NCBI GenBank assembly: GCA_036946625.1
Contig: JAQIIU010000002.1
Coordinates: 1 to 64,000 of the forward strand
DNA length: 64,000 nucleotides
Direction of reading: 5' to 3'
Origin: Methylorubrum populi
GTDB taxonomy: Bacteria; Pseudomonadota; Alphaproteobacteria; Rhizobiales; Beijerinckiaceae
In this document: piece by piece, positions 63,513-64,000 of the stretch
How the letters are laid out: every line of letters begins with the position of its first letter
Position numbering within the stretch: the first letter of the stretch is position 1
The notes under the pieces: model-generated
Databases searched by the model: none
Told to the model about the DNA's origin: nothing
What the model saw: only the letters and a program-made list of their open reading frames with translations
Position numbers and translations under genes: made by a program

Positions 63513-63895
63513 GCGGGGCGTTGGATCGCGGCCGGGCGGACGCGATGGTCGAGCGCCTTCGCGCCCTGGCGCAGCCGCAGCGCCTCATGGTTCTCGCCCT
63601 GCTCCTCGAGGGAGAGCGCGCCGTCGGCGAGATCGAGGCGGCGACGGGCATCGGGCAACCCGCCCTCAGCCAGCAGCTCGCGGAGTTGCGCCGTGCGGGA
63701 CTGGTGACGACCCGGCGCGAGGCGCGGATGATCTTCTACAGCATCGCCGACGACGGGGCGGAGGAGCACGTGCGAGCCTTGTTCGCGCTGTTCGGAGCCG
63801 GGCGCCTGCCGGAACGCGCCCGGCGGGCCGCCCCGTCCCGCGGCCGAGCCGCGTCCGGCCCGATCGGCGCCGCATCGTTCGCGCGCATCGGATAA
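63509..63895 (+). CDS. ArsR/SmtB-family regulator lacking cysteines (BigR-like)
   Basis: A 128-residue wHTH repressor: MVERLRALAQPQRLMVLALLLEGERAVGEIEAATGIGQPALSQQLAELRRAGLVTTRREARMIFYSIADD. The HTH matches BigR/SqrR-type sulfide sensors closely, but the two persulfide-sensing cysteines of that group are absent; the protein has no Cys at all. The C-terminal 30 residues form a disordered Ala/Arg/Pro tail. It overlaps the peroxiredoxin gene and is divergent from the YeeE operon, so it probably controls the locus, with a ligand or sensing mode that must differ. Confidence 0.85.
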   Translation: MSGALDRGRADAMVERLRALAQPQRLMVLALLLEGERAVGEIEAATGIGQPALSQQLAELRRAGLVTTRREARMIFYSIADDGAEEHVRALFALFGAGRLPERARRAAPSRGRAASGPIGAASFARIG

Positions 63896-64000
63896 GGGGG
63901 AACGTGCGAGCCGTCGTCCGGCTCACCGCCCGCACGAACTGGTGGTGTTGCCGACCAGCCCTCGGGACGCACCGCGCGTGCCGTCTCTGCGGTATGGTGC

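Overview
The window is GC-rich chromosomal DNA of an alphaproteobacterium. Gene order and gene families fit Methylobacterium/Methylorubrum or a close relative: rpsF-rpsR-DUF2232-rplI-dnaB, then alr, radA, cvpA, purF and an SDR gene, with DUF6481 and DUF3750 genes and frequent GC-rich palindromic repeats between genes. The genus is inferred from content and style, not from a database match.

Layout. (1) 1-23600 is mostly conserved core: a frameshifted aspartate ammonia-lyase, a GntP-type permease, a GNAT acetyltransferase, a DUF3750 protein, a TonB-dependent receptor of the zinc-receptor type behind a tandem operator-like motif, a degenerate peptide deformylase paralogue, a cold-shock protein, the ribosomal S6/S18/L9-DnaB cluster, a DnaB-N/DUF29 fusion, alanine racemase, RadA, CvpA, PurF and a DHFR-like reductase. 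(2) 23665-28646 is a tightly coupled three-gene minus-strand operon: DUF559-type nuclease, winged-helix protein, and a 1081-residue protein with two P-loop ATPase domains. It resembles a defence operon, and I could not assign it to a named system. (3) 28975-29051 is tRNA-Arg(CCG). A 12.96-kb integrative island occupies 29007-41965, bounded by a perfect 43-bp repeat of the tRNA 3' end and carrying a tyrosine integrase at its right end. Cargo: TetR/MFS efflux pair, LysR regulator, conjugation remnants (trbI C-terminus, DUF2274), a broken DNA methyltransferase, a DUF3223 gene, a Hachiman-type HamA/HamB pair with HamB frameshifted, and a BsuBI/PstI-type restriction-modification pair. (4) 42128-58500 is a mosaic accessory region: RES/Xre toxin-antitoxin pair, decayed restriction-helicase and metallophosphoesterase genes, an IS3-family element split by a second IS (IS1182-type transposase) with perfect ends and 5-bp target duplication, small catabolic and regulatory clusters with lower GC, and a decayed ISL3 element. 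(5) 58515-63895 is a sulfide/persulfide-handling locus: persulfide dioxygenase-like MBL protein, TauE/SafE permease, DUF442-SQR fusion and two YeeE/YedE half-transporters, divergent from a peroxiredoxin-ArsR pair.

How the parts may work together. The tRNA-Arg site is an integration hotspot flanked by defence genes on both sides: the nuclease/ATPase operon before it, Hachiman and R-M inside the island, and RES/Xre after it. The sulfur locus would take in or export reduced sulfur, oxidise sulfide to persulfide on the SQR, and oxidise persulfide with the MBL enzyme, under an ArsR repressor that lacks the usual sensor cysteines.

Caution on sequence quality. Four otherwise well-conserved genes (aspA, the island methyltransferase, hamB and the ridA-like gene) are each broken by a net one-base insertion, and aspA may have a second. 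All shifts are in the same direction. This could be genuine decay, but the pattern also fits uncorrected insertion errors, so these genes may be intact in the organism.
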